64,000 nucleotides of DNA from Taibaiella sp. KBW10 (lineage in GTDB: Bacteria > Bacteroidota > Bacteroidia > Chitinophagales > Chitinophagaceae): contig NZ_QAJI01000004.1 in NCBI RefSeq assembly GCF_003852495.1, forward strand, positions 438,445 to 502,444. The letters run 5' to 3'. Below, in pieces: positions 63,778 through 64,000 of the stretch (positions are counted from its first letter, which is position 1; the number at the start of each line of letters is the position of its first letter). The notes beneath the pieces were generated by a model, which saw only the letters and a list, made by a program, of their open reading frames with translations, was not told where the DNA came from and searched no databases. The translations under genes and the position numbers were made by a program.

Positions 63778-64000
63778 ATGACTTCGAAAATAATTTATAA
63801 GGGTGATTTACGCACGGAAGCCACACATTTACAGTCTGGCAGCGTCATAGAAACCGATGCTCCTACCGACAATAAAGGCAAGGGTGAACGCTTCTCTCCT
63901 ACAGATATTGTAGCCACTGCATTGGGTTCCTGTATGCTTACGATTATGGGGATTGCCGGCAATACGCATAATATCAATATCGTGGGTACAACTTGCGACA
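63778..64000 (+). CDS. OsmC/Ohr family protein (partial, runs off the window)
   Basis: The frame from the ATG at 63778 stays open to the end of the window (74 codons). It reads SKIIYKGDLRTEATHLQSGS, then FSPTDIVATALGSCMLTIMG, where the cysteine in GSCM is the first redox-active Cys of OsmC-like thiol peroxidases. The second Cys (T-T-C-D) would be near the cut. Members remove organic hydroperoxides. The gene is divergent from the beta-barrel gene. Confidence 0.85.
   Translation, partial: MTSKIIYKGDLRTEATHLQSGSVIETDAPTDNKGKGERFSPTDIVATALGSCMLTIMGIAGNTHNINIVGTTCD

Overview
The window looks like a chromosomal segment of a Bacteroidota species, most likely Chitinophagaceae-like. The evidence is promoters of the TTTG-N19/20-TAnnTTTG type, two proteins with C-terminal Por/T9SS sorting domains, a putative porin of the Bacteroidota type, a fused alpha/beta branched-chain 2-oxoacid dehydrogenase E1, the futalosine-pathway enzyme MqnA, and many signal-peptide or lipobox proteins without homologues I can name. 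No rRNA, tRNA, CRISPR array or intact insertion sequence was seen.

Layout. 1-2016: end of an ABC ATPase gene, its permease, and 3-hydroxyanthranilate dioxygenase. 2017-10121 is an accessory island that is visibly AT-richer in its middle. It holds a decayed ORF, a SymE-like toxin gene divergent from an XRE regulator, and two convergent gene sets that share a C-terminal domain. One set (+) is a double zinc-ribbon protein plus an unknown 207-aa protein. The other (-) is a tight operon of a small protein with the same domain, a ParA/MinD-like ATPase and a RelA/SpoT-type nucleotidyltransferase. A DUF2200 protein, a lipoprotein and a 385-bp array of nested hairpins follow. 10122-12969: an ArsR-controlled cluster (ArsR, SRPBCC, DoxX, DUF1801/YdeI, DoxX, DUF4256) with a clear promoter and twin operators. 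13098-17873: TetR, an alpha-oxoamine synthase, a Crp/Fnr regulator and an acyl-CoA dehydrogenase. Here two TTAAC-N4-GTTAA palindromes sit at exactly the same distance from two minus-strand -7 elements. One promoter serves the dehydrogenase and the other an apparent ~270-nt small transcript.

18038-30451: porin, RNase HI, MqnA, a three-gene envelope operon of unknown function, ribosomal protein L31, branched-chain E1, CinA, and a DUF4465 protein with a T9SS signal behind a cobalamin riboswitch, which fits a surface B12-binding protein. 30825-43622: AnmK, two outer-membrane beta-barrels, LeuRS with an unusual AT-rich in-frame insertion, a GntR regulator and an Fsr-like MFS exporter that share an operator motif, and TamB. 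43715-64000: mostly housekeeping and envelope genes (enolase, a Core-2/I-branching glycosyltransferase, a NYN nuclease, nitroreductase, M20 dipeptidase, a FrnE-like protein, MetK, AroQ, M13 and M14 peptidases, lipoyl synthase), ending in a truncated OsmC gene.

The strongest candidates for something undescribed are the RelA/SpoT-ParA-small-protein operon with its opposing zinc-ribbon partner set, and the Crp/Fnr-type small transcript at 15995-16268. Functions assigned to families rest on recognition of sequence motifs only; no database search was possible.
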